Source: Chryseobacterium phosphatilyticum
GTDB taxonomy: Bacteria; Bacteroidota; Bacteroidia; Flavobacteriales; Weeksellaceae
Assembly (NCBI RefSeq): GCF_002899825.2
Contig: NZ_PPED02000001.1
Span: forward strand, 1,054,001 to 1,118,000
Length of the DNA stretch: 64,000 bases
Direction: 5' to 3'
Shown here: in pieces, positions 52,569-60,859 of the stretch
How the letters are laid out: each line of letters starts with the position of its first letter
Numbering within the stretch: position 1 is the stretch's first letter
Made by a program: the position numbers and the translations under genes
Notes under the pieces: model-generated
What the model was told of the DNA's origin: nothing
Seen by the model: the letters and a program-made list of their open reading frames with translations, nothing else
Database searches by the model: none

Positions 52569-55427
52569 TTACATATAAGCTTCAATCGGCTCACAAGTAC
52601 ATACTAAGTTTCTATCTCCGTAAGCTTCATCTACTCTTGATACGGAAGCAAAGAATTTGTGGTCTCTTACCCACTCTAATGGATAGGCTGCCTTCTCTCT
52701 GCTGTACGGTTTATCCCATGAATCAGAGATTACCAACTGTTCTGTATGAGGAGCATTTTTCAATACGTTGTTCGCTGCATCAGCTTCTCCGTTTGCAATT
52801 TCATCAATTTCTTTTTTAATAGAGATCAATGCTTCTGCAAAACGGTCGATTTCAGATTTGCTTTCTGATTCTGTAGGCTCAATCATCAATGTCCCTGCAA
52901 CAGGGAAAGAAACGGTAGGAGCATGGAAACCATAATCCATCAATCTCTTCGCTACATCAGCCACCTCAATTCCTAAAGACTTGAACTGACGGAAATCCAC
53001 GATACATTCGTGAGCTACTCTTCCGTTCTCATTTGAATACAAGATTGGGAAGTGTTCTGCTAAAATCTCTTTCAGGTAATTAGCATTCATGATTGCATGT
53101 CCTGTAGCCTTTTTCAGTCCATCTGTTCCTAACATTTTGATGTAAGCATAAGAAATATTAAGAATTAAACCTGAACCGTAAGGTGCAGCAGAAATACCAT
53201 CAATAGCTTCTTTAGCTCCAACTTTGATATTTGCGTTGGAAGGAAGGAATGGTACCAGGTGTTTAGCAACACAGATTGGACCTACTCCAGGGCCTCCCCC
53301 TCCGTGAGGAATGGCAAAAGTTTTGTGAAGGTTTAAGTGGCAAACGTCTGCTCCGATATTTCCGGGACTTGTAAATCCAACCTGAGCGTTCATGTTTGCA
53401 CCATCCATATATACCTGTCCTCCATGTTCATGGATAAGGTTTGTAATTTCTTTAATATTAGCATCAAAGAATCCGTAAGTAGACGGATAAGTAATCATCA
53501 CAGCAGATAGATTCTCTGAATGCTGCTCTGTTTTTGCTTTAAGATCTTCGAAATCGATTTCTCCATTTTCAAGGTTTTTAACAACGACGATCTTCATTCC
53601 TGCCATTGCTGCAGAAGCTGGATTTGTCCCATGTGCAGATTGAGGGATCAATACTACATTTCTGTGGTGATCTCCTCTGGAAATATGATATTCTCTGATC
53701 ACCATTAATCCTGCATATTCTCCCTGGGCTCCAGAATTGGGTTGTAATGATGTTCCTGCAAAACCAGTAATGGTTGCAAGATCTTTTTCAAGCTCAGCAA
53801 TCATCTGCTGGTAACCCCCTGCCTGATCTACCGGCACAAATGGGTGAACACTTCCCCAATCCGCCCATGAAAGAGGTAACATCTGAGTAGCAGCGTTCAG
53901 TTTCATTGTACAAGATCCTAAAGAGATCATTGAGTGCGTCAATGATAAATCTTTTCTTTCAAGACGTTTGATGTAACGCATCAATTCTGTCTCCGTATGG
54001 TATTTGTTGAATACCGATTCTGTAAGAATTTCGTCTTTTCTTAAATTCTCGTCAGGGATGCTGTATCCTTCTTTAATTTCTAATTTGAAAGTCTGCTTGT
54101 CTTTAAACTGTGCGAAAGAAGCCATCAGATAGTTTAACTTTTCTAATGTTGTACTTTCATTGATCGCAATACTTACCACACCTTCTGTAAAGTAATTAAG
54201 GTTAAGCTTATGATCCTGCATCATTCTCATTAATCTTCCTTTCTCTTCTTCGGACATAATGATTTTCACGGTGTCGAAGATAGGTTCTTCTGCAGTTTCA
54301 TATCCTAATGCCATAAGACCGTTCTTCAAAGCGTTTGCTTTAAAGTGAATCTGATCAGCGATATAGTTTAATCCTTTTGGACCATGGTATACAGCATACA
54401 TTCCGGCCATCACCGCCAAAAGAACCTGAGCTGTACAGATGTTTGAAGTAGCTCTTTCTCTTTTGATGTGTTGCTCTCTTGTTTGTAAAGCCATTCTCAA
54501 CGCACGTTTTCCGTACATATCCTGAGAAACCCCGATAATTCTACCCGGAATATCTCTTTTATAATCTTCTTTACAAGCAAAGAATGCTGCGTGAGGACCT
54601 CCATACCCTAATGGGATACCAAACCTCTGGGAAGTTCCTATGGCACAGTCAGCTCCCATTTCTGCAGGAGACTTAAGTTTCACCAATGCCATTGGATCAC
54701 AAGCTACTGCTACCTGAAGATCTAATTTTTTATATTCTGCAATATTTTCAGTGTAATCCAAAACAATCCCATTTTTTCCAGGATATTGTAATAAAACACC
54801 ATAGTAAGAACCATCAAACTGGTGAGTTTTGTGATCTCCGATCACCACTTCAATTCCTAATCCTTCTGCTTTTGTTTTCAATACAGAAACGGTTTGAGGC
54901 AATACAAGATCTGAAATGAAGAATTTGTTAGCGTCAGCTTTCTTCTGATCTTTTGTCCTGTTGTTGAAGAACATATGCATTGCTTCTGCTGCTGCAGTAG
55001 ATTCATCCAACAGAGAAGCATTAGCTAATGCAAAACCTGTAAGGTCACATACAACAGTCTGGAAATTAAGAAGAGCTTCCAGTCTTCCCTGTGCAATTTC
55101 CGCCTGGTAAGGAGTATACGCCGTGTACCAGCTCGGGTTTTCAAAGATATTTCTCTGAATGGCTGAAGGTAACAATGTATTGTGGTATCCAAACCCGATA
55201 TAACTCGTGTAATCAACATTCTTTGATGCCAATTCTTTTGAGTGGTTCAGCATTTCATATTCTGAAAGGGGCTCCGAGATCTCAAGATCTTTTTCTAAGC
55301 GGATAGAAGAAGGAATGGTCTGAGAAATTAACTCTTCAATACTAGAAACGCCAAGTTTTTCCAACATCGCCTGTTTATCGGCTTCATTAAGGGAAATGTG
55401 ACGGCTCACAAACTGTTCTGTATTCAT
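52569..55427 (-). CDS. gcvP: glycine dehydrogenase (decarboxylating), fused P-protein
   Basis: 952 residues, the size of the single-chain P-protein. N- and C-terminal halves are homologous PLP folds. The PLP Lys lies in HLNLHKTFAIPHGGGGPG near residue 702, and SAHGTNPASAAMAG is near 600. It decarboxylates glycine and loads the aminomethyl group onto GcvH in the glycine cleavage system. The T, H and L genes are not in this window. Confidence 0.96.
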   Translation of the reverse strand: MNTEQFVSRHISLNEADKQAMLEKLGVSSIEELISQTIPSSIRLEKDLEISEPLSEYEMLNHSKELASKNVDYTSYIGFGYHNTLLPSAIQRNIFENPSWYTAYTPYQAEIAQGRLEALLNFQTVVCDLTGFALANASLLDESTAAAEAMHMFFNNRTKDQKKADANKFFISDLVLPQTVSVLKTKAEGLGIEVVIGDHKTHQFDGSYYGVLLQYPGKNGIVLDYTENIAEYKKLDLQVAVACDPMALVKLKSPAEMGADCAIGTSQRFGIPLGYGGPHAAFFACKEDYKRDIPGRIIGVSQDMYGKRALRMALQTREQHIKRERATSNICTAQVLLAVMAGMYAVYHGPKGLNYIADQIHFKANALKNGLMALGYETAEEPIFDTVKIIMSEEEKGRLMRMMQDHKLNLNYFTEGVVSIAINESTTLEKLNYLMASFAQFKDKQTFKLEIKEGYSIPDENLRKDEILTESVFNKYHTETELMRYIKRLERKDLSLTHSMISLGSCTMKLNAATQMLPLSWADWGSVHPFVPVDQAGGYQQMIAELEKDLATITGFAGTSLQPNSGAQGEYAGLMVIREYHISRGDHHRNVVLIPQSAHGTNPASAAMAGMKIVVVKNLENGEIDFEDLKAKTEQHSENLSAVMITYPSTYGFFDANIKEITNLIHEHGGQVYMDGANMNAQVGFTSPGNIGADVCHLNLHKTFAIPHGGGGPGVGPICVAKHLVPFLPSNANIKVGAKEAIDGISAAPYGSGLILNISYAYIKMLGTDGLKKATGHAIMNANYLKEILAEHFPILYSNENGRVAHECIVDFRQFKSLGIEVADVAKRLMDYGFHAPTVSFPVAGTLMIEPTESESKSEIDRFAEALISIKKEIDEIANGEADAANNVLKNAPHTEQLVISDSWDKPYSREKAAYPLEWVRDHKFFASVSRVDEAYGDRNLVCTCEPIEAYM

Positions 55428-55903
55428 TTTTATTTATTAGATTTTGTTTGTAAAAAGATGGGTAAAATTACAATTTTTTGCACGATTGTACAACAGCTTA
55501 CAATTGCTGGTTATTGAAAGAAAAATCGATAATAGCCTTTTAATAACAAGTGTTAAAATTCAATTCATTCTATTCAATAATTAAATTGATTTTATAAACT
55601 ATAACAATTTATATTAAATATTTATTACTAATAAAACATTGAATATTTAGTTTAAAATATCATTTTTCATTCATTTAAATTAAAAATATTATAAAAAACG
55701 CATATAAAATAATTTTGTAGTTTCACTTCACCATTAAGAGAATAAAATAATTTACAATAAGAGACAATACATTATACTGTTTCACTTAAACCCCTTTTAA
55801 TGCTATTGATAATCATCAATACTTAACTAAAAACTAATACGTAAAAAACCAATATATATGAGAAAATAAAATAAATAAGCTTGACAGAAGATCCACTCAA
55901 CAC
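55428..55903. other. 476-bp divergent spacer
   Basis: Strongly AT-rich. A TAATTTTG -7-like element at 55710-55717 could serve the DcaP-like gene with a leader of about 180 nt. No other feature is seen. Confidence 0.4.
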
Positions 55904-57088
55904 ATGAAGAAAAAAGCACATGGCAGTCTCATTGCCTTACTACTATCCGCCTTACTTCCTTACTCAAAAGTTTCCGCCCAAATAACTCTTACCACCATCA
56001 AATCAGAAGACCAAAACGAATGGGACCTATATGTACAGGGATTTATTCAGACTGACGTTATGTTCAATTTCCAGGAGATAAAGGTAAAGGATGGCTTCAT
56101 TGCCCACTCTATAGAAATTCCCCAGCATAATGCGATAAGCAGTCATTTCAGTATAAAACAATCTCAGATTGGGATAGGAATACAACAAAAAAACACGAAA
56201 AATGGCCAACCTCTTTCTGCGTATGTTGAAATAGATTTCTATGGACCCAACGGGACTACCGCCCCGCGATTCAGACAAGGATATGTACAGTGGAATAAAT
56301 GGCTCCTTGGACAAACATGGAGTAATTTCTCTGATCTTGATATCTTTCCGAATATTTTTGATTTTGTTCCTCCAAACGCTTTAATTTTTACCCGAAGAAT
56401 ACAACTTCGTTACACAACCCCCGTATCACAAAAAGGGAGTCTGTCTTTATCCCTGGAAGATCCCAATATCCCAAGCATCACCTTGCCGGCAGATTCATTG
56501 AACTGGAAAAAGAGAGCCATCATTCCTACTATAACAGCCCTATATCGATATGGGGATGAAAAAAACTACCTCAAGGCCGGAGCTATCCTCTCGCCCATAA
56601 GTTATGAGATGAAACAGTTGCCTGAGGATCCTTATCAAACCAAGACCCTATGGGGCTGGGGAGCAATGATTTCGGGAAAACTTCATCTCAACAAAGCTAA
56701 TATCATCAGTCTTCAAAGCTCTTTTGGAAAAGGATTTTCAACCAATAACAGTAATTTAAATGAAGAAAAATATGATGCTGTTCCTGATCCTTCTCACGGA
56801 AATCTATTAAAAACATTGAGAATGTTTAATATTGTAGGTATTTATGAGCATTGGTGGAATGCCAAATGGAGTTCTGTAGCTTTTGCCAGTCATTCTAATA
56901 TGGGAGAAGAAAGATTTATTCCAGAAAACATGACCAAAAGCTTTCAAAACTTAGGATTGAATATTGTTTTTCATCCCTATAAAAAAGTTAGAATGGGAAT
57001 AGAAACCAATTATGGAAGAAGAGAAAATTTTGGTAATCAAAGTGCTTATGCGTGGAGAATTCAGGCTTCAACGTCAGTGAAATTCTAG
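55904..57088 (+). CDS. DcaP-like outer-membrane porin
   Basis: 394 residues, signal peptide to about KVSAQ. The mature part begins DLYVQGFIQTDVMFNF and contains RFRQGYVQWNKWLLGQTWSN and WGWGAMISGKLHL, the pattern of DcaP-family trimeric porins. It ends in strands with the terminal Phe of SVKF. Expected to let dicarboxylates or peptides across the outer membrane. Monocistronic with a long leader. Confidence 0.82.
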   Translation: MKKKAHGSLIALLLSALLPYSKVSAQITLTTIKSEDQNEWDLYVQGFIQTDVMFNFQEIKVKDGFIAHSIEIPQHNAISSHFSIKQSQIGIGIQQKNTKNGQPLSAYVEIDFYGPNGTTAPRFRQGYVQWNKWLLGQTWSNFSDLDIFPNIFDFVPPNALIFTRRIQLRYTTPVSQKGSLSLSLEDPNIPSITLPADSLNWKKRAIIPTITALYRYGDEKNYLKAGAILSPISYEMKQLPEDPYQTKTLWGWGAMISGKLHLNKANIISLQSSFGKGFSTNNSNLNEEKYDAVPDPSHGNLLKTLRMFNIVGIYEHWWNAKWSSVAFASHSNMGEERFIPENMTKSFQNLGLNIVFHPYKKVRMGIETNYGRRENFGNQSAYAWRIQASTSVKF

Positions 57089-57182
57089 GGTAAAATTACC
57101 GGCATATAGGGCATTTCAAATGCTATTCATCAGGTTTTAAGAAAATTATGAAATTTTATTAATTATATTTATTCTAAATTAA

Positions 57183-57190
57183 TATATTTG
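57183..57190 (+). promoter_or_regulatory. -7 element directly before the Cys-rich mini gene
   Basis: TATATTTG matches TAnnTTTG and ends 5 nt before the ATG at 57195, so transcription would start at or just inside the start codon (leaderless). Confidence 0.45.
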
Positions 57191-57194
57191 CAGC

Positions 57195-57347
57195 ATGAAT
57201 ATGATTGTCCCGTTTAAAGTACCGCCTTTGGCTCCTGTATACTCATTCAACAATGAAGATATGTTTTGCGAAAAGAAATCATGCTGCAAAAAATTCAAGA
57301 AAGGAAAAAGATGTAAAAAATGCCCGGGAAGAAAGAAAATGGCTTAG
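57195..57347 (+). CDS. Cys-rich, Lys-rich mini protein, 50 residues
   Basis: Begins [20 protein letters not shown] and continues into [20 protein letters not shown] with five Cys in 19 residues and a basic end. The CxxxxCC...CxxC spacing suggests metal binding or a small disulfide knot. It shares 4 nt with the stop of the convergent DnaJ gene. I do not recognise a named family, although similar Lys/Cys-rich tails occur in Flavobacteriia. Confidence 0.6.
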   Translation: MNMIVPFKVPPLAPVYSFNNEDMFCEKKSCCKKFKKGKRCKKCPGRKKMA

Positions 57348-57991
57348 TTAAATGTTTTTATTAAAAAATAAATGGCAATTGCCAACACAATAATTCCCCA
57401 AAAAAGCATTACAATTTTAGGCTGACCGGTTCGGTTCACCACTGTCCTTGGCTGTGGCCTAAAAAGGTCCTCCACATTGTTTTTGAATTTTTCAGCATCA
57501 TTCTCAAAAACTTCAGTAATGGTAATACCCTGTACTACGGTTTTGTGTAATAGAGAATTGGTCGCATGAAGCAAAAGCTGAAATTTTCCGTCTTTGAATT
57601 CAGTGATTTTAAATATTCTTTCTCCATAAGGTTTTTCCAGTCCAAAAGGTAAAACTTTTACCACGTCGGCATTACTTGTCTGCCAGGTGATAATAATCTC
57701 CTCCCCTTTTTTTGCATGAATCTTATTCGAAGTAAAGGTCTTGATAGCAGGTGGTATATTGTATCTGAAACTTCTCTGGTGACTTTCTAAATTCTGATCA
57801 TAGGTATGTCTCTTCCCCGGATCACTCAATATTTCATAAGCCTCCTGAATCTCACGGAAACGGTCAGCAAAAAAATCATCATTTTCATTCTTGTCGGGAT
57901 GATATTTTAAAGAAAGCTTACGATAAGCCTTTTTGATGTCTTCTTCTGAAGCATCCTGAGATATACCGAGAAAATAATAGTAATCTTTCAT
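57344..57991 (-). CDS. J-domain (DnaJ-like) protein
   Basis: 215 residues from ATG 57991 (MKDYYYFLG); the frame to 58003 would overlap the -7 element and is rejected. The J domain at 1-65 has the HPD motif in [12 protein letters not shown] central beta-rich region (about 75-180) and a C-terminal TM ([19 protein letters not shown]) follow. Membrane-anchored J protein that would recruit Hsp70 DnaK locally. Substrate unknown. Confidence 0.88.
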   Translation of the reverse strand: MKDYYYFLGISQDASEEDIKKAYRKLSLKYHPDKNENDDFFADRFREIQEAYEILSDPGKRHTYDQNLESHQRSFRYNIPPAIKTFTSNKIHAKKGEEIIITWQTSNADVVKVLPFGLEKPYGERIFKITEFKDGKFQLLLHATNSLLHKTVVQGITITEVFENDAEKFKNNVEDLFRPQPRTVVNRTGQPKIVMLFWGIIVLAIAIYFLIKTFN

Positions 57992-58000
57992 TGAGCAATA

Positions 58001-58008
58001 CAAAAATA
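58001..58008 (-). promoter_or_regulatory. -7 element for the J-domain gene
   Basis: TATTTTTG on the minus strand, 9 nt before the ATG at 57991. It fixes the start choice and implies a near-leaderless mRNA. Confidence 0.5.
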
Positions 58009-58263
58009 AGGAATTATTTTTCTTTTTACTTTGTATTCATTGTAAATAATAAGCTGCTCCTGCGTATCAATATATTATTTAATCTCATCTTCCTTAGTAA
58101 ATAGGAGTGAAGCAAGATAATTCCAATGCATGAAAGGGGGTTATTTGCATAAATCCTATGTTCCTATATTGTTTAAAAATGTACAACACAGGGACATAGA
58201 AAAGACTTTTAAAAATCTATATTTTCAAACACAATACTTTTACTCGTGCATCCGTGGCAAAAA

Positions 58264-58911
58264 TCACTTACGATTGATCCATTCTTTTGTCGGAAGGATC
58301 CAGGCATCAAGTGCTTTGAAAAGAAAACCATGATTTAAGCCTGTGTTAAGCTCTATTTCTTTGAAATCCTTAATATCAGATCTGGTAAACCTCTGTTCTT
58401 CTGATAACTGAACATGCCCATCATCCGATTTTTCTGTAATTGAAAGTATTCTTCCATAAAGTTTGAAATCCGGATCTTTTTCCAGGGAATCATCTTTAAA
58501 ACTGGCTCCTATAAAAACAAATTTCAACTCCGGATTCTTTTGATAATAAGAAATATATTGTGCAATATAGCCGCCTTGAGATGTTCCGACTACTGTAATA
58601 TTTTCAGCTTTAACACCTTTTTTCATCAGACGATCCATCTGTTTCTTTATTTTCCGAGCATATACTACGGGATCGGTGTTTGGTTTTCTCTTTTCAAAAA
58701 GAACAACATTACTGCTGTCCTTCAGCTGATGAAGGACTTTTTCATACTCCACAATACCATATTTGGGATGCGCTTCATCCGCGGAATGATCTTCCAGAAA
58801 TTTATTATGCAGAAAAAAAATATACTGTTTGTTTTTAAGTTCTGATTTCTGCCCATATACAACTATGGAACAAAGAGCGAGTATGATGATGAAAATATGC
58901 TTCGGCGTCAT
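58264..58911 (-). CDS. exported alpha/beta hydrolase
   Basis: 215 residues from ATG 58911 (signal peptide MTPKHIFIIILALCSIVVYG); the longer frame to 59058 runs through the hairpin at 59008 and is rejected. Nucleophile elbow GTSQGGYIAQ (Ser near 112), acidic residue likely near FKLYGRILSITEKSDD and His in LNTGLNHGFLF. Substrate unknown. It is transcribed from its own -7 element. Confidence 0.8.
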   Translation of the reverse strand: MTPKHIFIIILALCSIVVYGQKSELKNKQYIFFLHNKFLEDHSADEAHPKYGIVEYEKVLHQLKDSSNVVLFEKRKPNTDPVVYARKIKKQMDRLMKKGVKAENITVVGTSQGGYIAQYISYYQKNPELKFVFIGASFKDDSLEKDPDFKLYGRILSITEKSDDGHVQLSEEQRFTRSDIKDFKEIELNTGLNHGFLFKALDAWILPTKEWINRK

Positions 58912-58940
58912 GCTAGTACAATATGTAATAAAAAGAAAGA

Positions 58941-58948
58941 CAAATTTA
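58941..58948 (-). promoter_or_regulatory. -7 element for the alpha/beta hydrolase
   Basis: TAAATTTG on the minus strand, 30 nt before the start codon. Confidence 0.45.
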
Positions 58949-59007
58949 GTATTTAAATCAATAGATCTTATATTCATTCTTCTAAAAACCTTGGTATGTT
59001 TATAAAA

Positions 59008-59046
59008 AATTCCGGCTCGGGAAGCTTCGCTTCCCGAGCCGGAATT
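59008..59046. terminator. very long GC-rich perfect hairpin
   Basis: Stem AATTCCGGCTCGGGAAG and its complement, 17 bp, closing around GC-TTC-GC. It lies between two minus-strand genes, after the stop of the small gene at 59075. Core GGGAAGCTTCGCTTCCC resembles GGGCAGCTTTGCTGCCC in the hairpin at 35960. Confidence 0.65.
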
Positions 59047-59074
59047 AAACAATTTCATTTAGTACTACTATTTC

Positions 59075-59332
59075 TTAAGCTTCGCAGATATTATCTTTTC
59101 TGCAGCATTTTGATGCAAATTCGTTTTTGAATTTTCCTTTCAGTTCCTGATACTCTTCATCATTCATTTCTCTGATTTTATCTGCCAGTCCGAAAGGTGA
59201 TTTTTCTTTAATTCCATATTCATCAAAAATGCCTTTGATAAATCTTTTTCTTTGTGCTGCTTTTTTAGCAATCAAGGCTATGCCCACAACGGCTAGTGCT
59301 CCAAGAGCACCTTTTAATGCTGAATTTTTCAT
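59075..59332 (-). CDS. small membrane-anchored hypothetical protein
   Basis: 85 residues. N-terminal TM with Gly/Ala-rich segment LGALAVVGIALIAKKA, then a basic stretch and an acidic helical tail with a final CCRKDNICE. It is the last visible member of the sigma-factor operon. Similar small proteins accompany Bacteroidota sigma factors, and it could be a regulator, but no domain is recognised. Confidence 0.6.
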   Translation of the reverse strand: MKNSALKGALGALAVVGIALIAKKAAQRKRFIKGIFDEYGIKEKSPFGLADKIREMNDEEYQELKGKFKNEFASKCCRKDNICEA

Positions 59333-59423
59333 TTTTTCAAAATTTTAAATTTTACTGCTTCTTGTTTTTTATAGAGACGAATCAATTCTAATTTTACTTT
59401 ACTACTTCTTGCAAATTTTTAAA

Positions 59424-59756
59424 TTATTCGTTATTTCTGTTGAAGAATCCTCCTGAACATCTGTTTTTCCAGACTTCCTTAAATTTCTCTCTTTCTTCAG
59501 GAGACCAGGATCTCATTTTTTCTCTCATCTTTCTTTCCTTGAAATCTCTCATCCCTTTTCCGAAATGGAAACCTCCGAAAAGAATTTTACTTAAAATCAG
59601 GATTCCCATTGCCTGCCAGAATGTGATTGCCTTTACCCCTAAAATTTCAGGCAGAAGACAATTCCAAAGCGACATTACAATCCATGTAACGGCAGCTAAG
59701 ATTAACGGTGGACACAACAATAAAAAAATCCAGCCTTTTTTGTATTTATGATTCAT
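59424..59756 (-). CDS. two-TM hypothetical protein in a sigma-factor operon
   Basis: 110 residues with two TM segments (about 8-30 and 40-60) and a basic, Arg/Lys/Glu-rich cytoplasmic tail (KERKMREKMRSWSPEEREKF). It lies 11 nt after the sigma factor stop codon. Position right after a sigma factor suggests an anti-sigma-like or membrane-sensing role, not demonstrated from sequence. Confidence 0.65.
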   Translation of the reverse strand: MNHKYKKGWIFLLLCPPLILAAVTWIVMSLWNCLLPEILGVKAITFWQAMGILILSKILFGGFHFGKGMRDFKERKMREKMRSWSPEEREKFKEVWKNRCSGGFFNRNNE

Positions 59757-59767
59757 AATTTTTTTTT

Positions 59768-60346
59768 CTAACTTTTTAAATCTTCGTATAATTTTCTCAA
59801 TCTGTTTCTCAAATGCTTCACAGCATAATTTTTCCTGCTGATAATGGTCTTGATATTTTCTCCCTGCTCATCAGCAATCTCCTGGAGGGTTTTGTCATTC
59901 AGTTCATTTTCTACGTAGACCAGCCTTTGTTTCTCGGGAAGTTCATCAAGTGCTTCAAACAATCTTTTCCAGATTTCATCCTGAAACATTTTCACCTCAG
60001 GTCCGGCACTATCATCCATCAATAAAATATCTTTAATGGAAAAACTTCCGTCTTCATCTTCATAGACAAAGTCTTCAAGATTTTCTGTTTTCTTTTTACG
60101 GTAACGGTCAGTAATTTTATTTGCCGTCACTCTGTATAACCAGCCTCCTACATTCACAATCTCAGAAAGATTGGTAAGACTGCTGAACTGATACCACACC
60201 TCCTGCAGAATATCTTCCGCATCCTCTGTGTTTTTCACTTTAGGACGAATATAGGACATCAGCTTCCCTCCGTAGTTGGAAACGGTTTGTGAGATGATAC
60301 TTTCTTTCTCCTTTTGTGGCATTGTTATTTTTTCGACAACCTCCAT
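59768..60346 (-). CDS. ECF-type sigma-70 factor
   Basis: 192 residues from ATG 60346; ATG 60322 (MPQKEKE) is an alternative. Region 2 includes AEDILQEVWYQFSSL and VGGWLYRVTANKITDRYRKK; region 4 is ELPEKQRLVYVENELNDKTL with the HTH TLQEIADEQGENIKTIISRK. It directs RNA polymerase to a stress regulon, and the two downstream membrane genes probably control its activity. Confidence 0.92.
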   Translation of the reverse strand: MEVVEKITMPQKEKESIISQTVSNYGGKLMSYIRPKVKNTEDAEDILQEVWYQFSSLTNLSEIVNVGGWLYRVTANKITDRYRKKKTENLEDFVYEDEDGSFSIKDILLMDDSAGPEVKMFQDEIWKRLFEALDELPEKQRLVYVENELNDKTLQEIADEQGENIKTIISRKNYAVKHLRNRLRKLYEDLKS

Positions 60347-60859
60347 ATTGCTATGACGACTATCCTTTTGGTTTTACTTTAATAAATTTAAAATATTTTT
60401 CTTATAATTCAATTTTTCTTTTATCCATCGAGCTTTATTTCATCAATATATTACTCATTGCCTGTTGTCCATTATTTATTTTCAGGAGCTTTTTCCTGCT
60501 CCCCTCTCATACTCCTCAGGCCAAGGTGTCCCGGCGACCTCAGCCCTCCTGCTCTCTCAAGCATACTCCGCGGTAACCGCTCCTATCAGGGCTAAAATGG
60601 TAGACAGATAATGAGTTTTTTAAGTATTCTTACGCACCTATGGAAAAATTAAATTTCATCAAAACAAAATATTTGCATCTTAAAAACATATATTCTGTTG
60701 ACAACATCGCGTCTTCCCATTTTCCAACAATTCTTCAACACCTATAGAGATTACTTCATAAACTACTTTCGAAAACCTTCAGTTTTTTCTCACAATGACA
60801 AAAAAGAAACGGAAGACATTTGAATATCTCCCGTTTCCATTATGATAAAAACTATCGGT
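60347..60859. other. 513-bp spacer with GC-rich structured segment
   Basis: Mostly AT-rich except for the 114-bp element at 60484-60597. No protein gene is supported; the open plus-strand frame through it is a by-product of the structured segment. Confidence 0.5.
60484..60597 (-). ncRNA. GC-rich structured element, possible RNA or dispersed repeat
   Basis: On the minus strand the segment starts with TTTTAGCCCTGATAGGAGCG, includes the self-complementary GCGGTTACCGC, a GGTCGCCGGGACACC block and ends in the hairpin GGAGC-AGGAAAAA-GCTCC. It is far more GC-rich than its surroundings. I recall similar blocks (TAGCCC.GATAG.AGCGG at one end, GGGAAAAAGCTCC at the other) in spacers of other Bacteroidota, so it may be a dispersed family; this cannot be verified here. 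It lies about 260 bp after the S9 peptidase stop on the same strand. Confidence 0.55.

Noticed and set aside
58912..59058. N-terminal extension of the alpha/beta hydrolase
   Set aside because: It would run through the hairpin at 59008 and the -7 element at 58941, and the signal peptide starts at 58911.
60316..60576. Plus-strand ORF through the GC-rich element
   Set aside because: It covers the structured block and the leader of the sigma factor, has no family signature, and is explained by GC-rich noncoding sequence.
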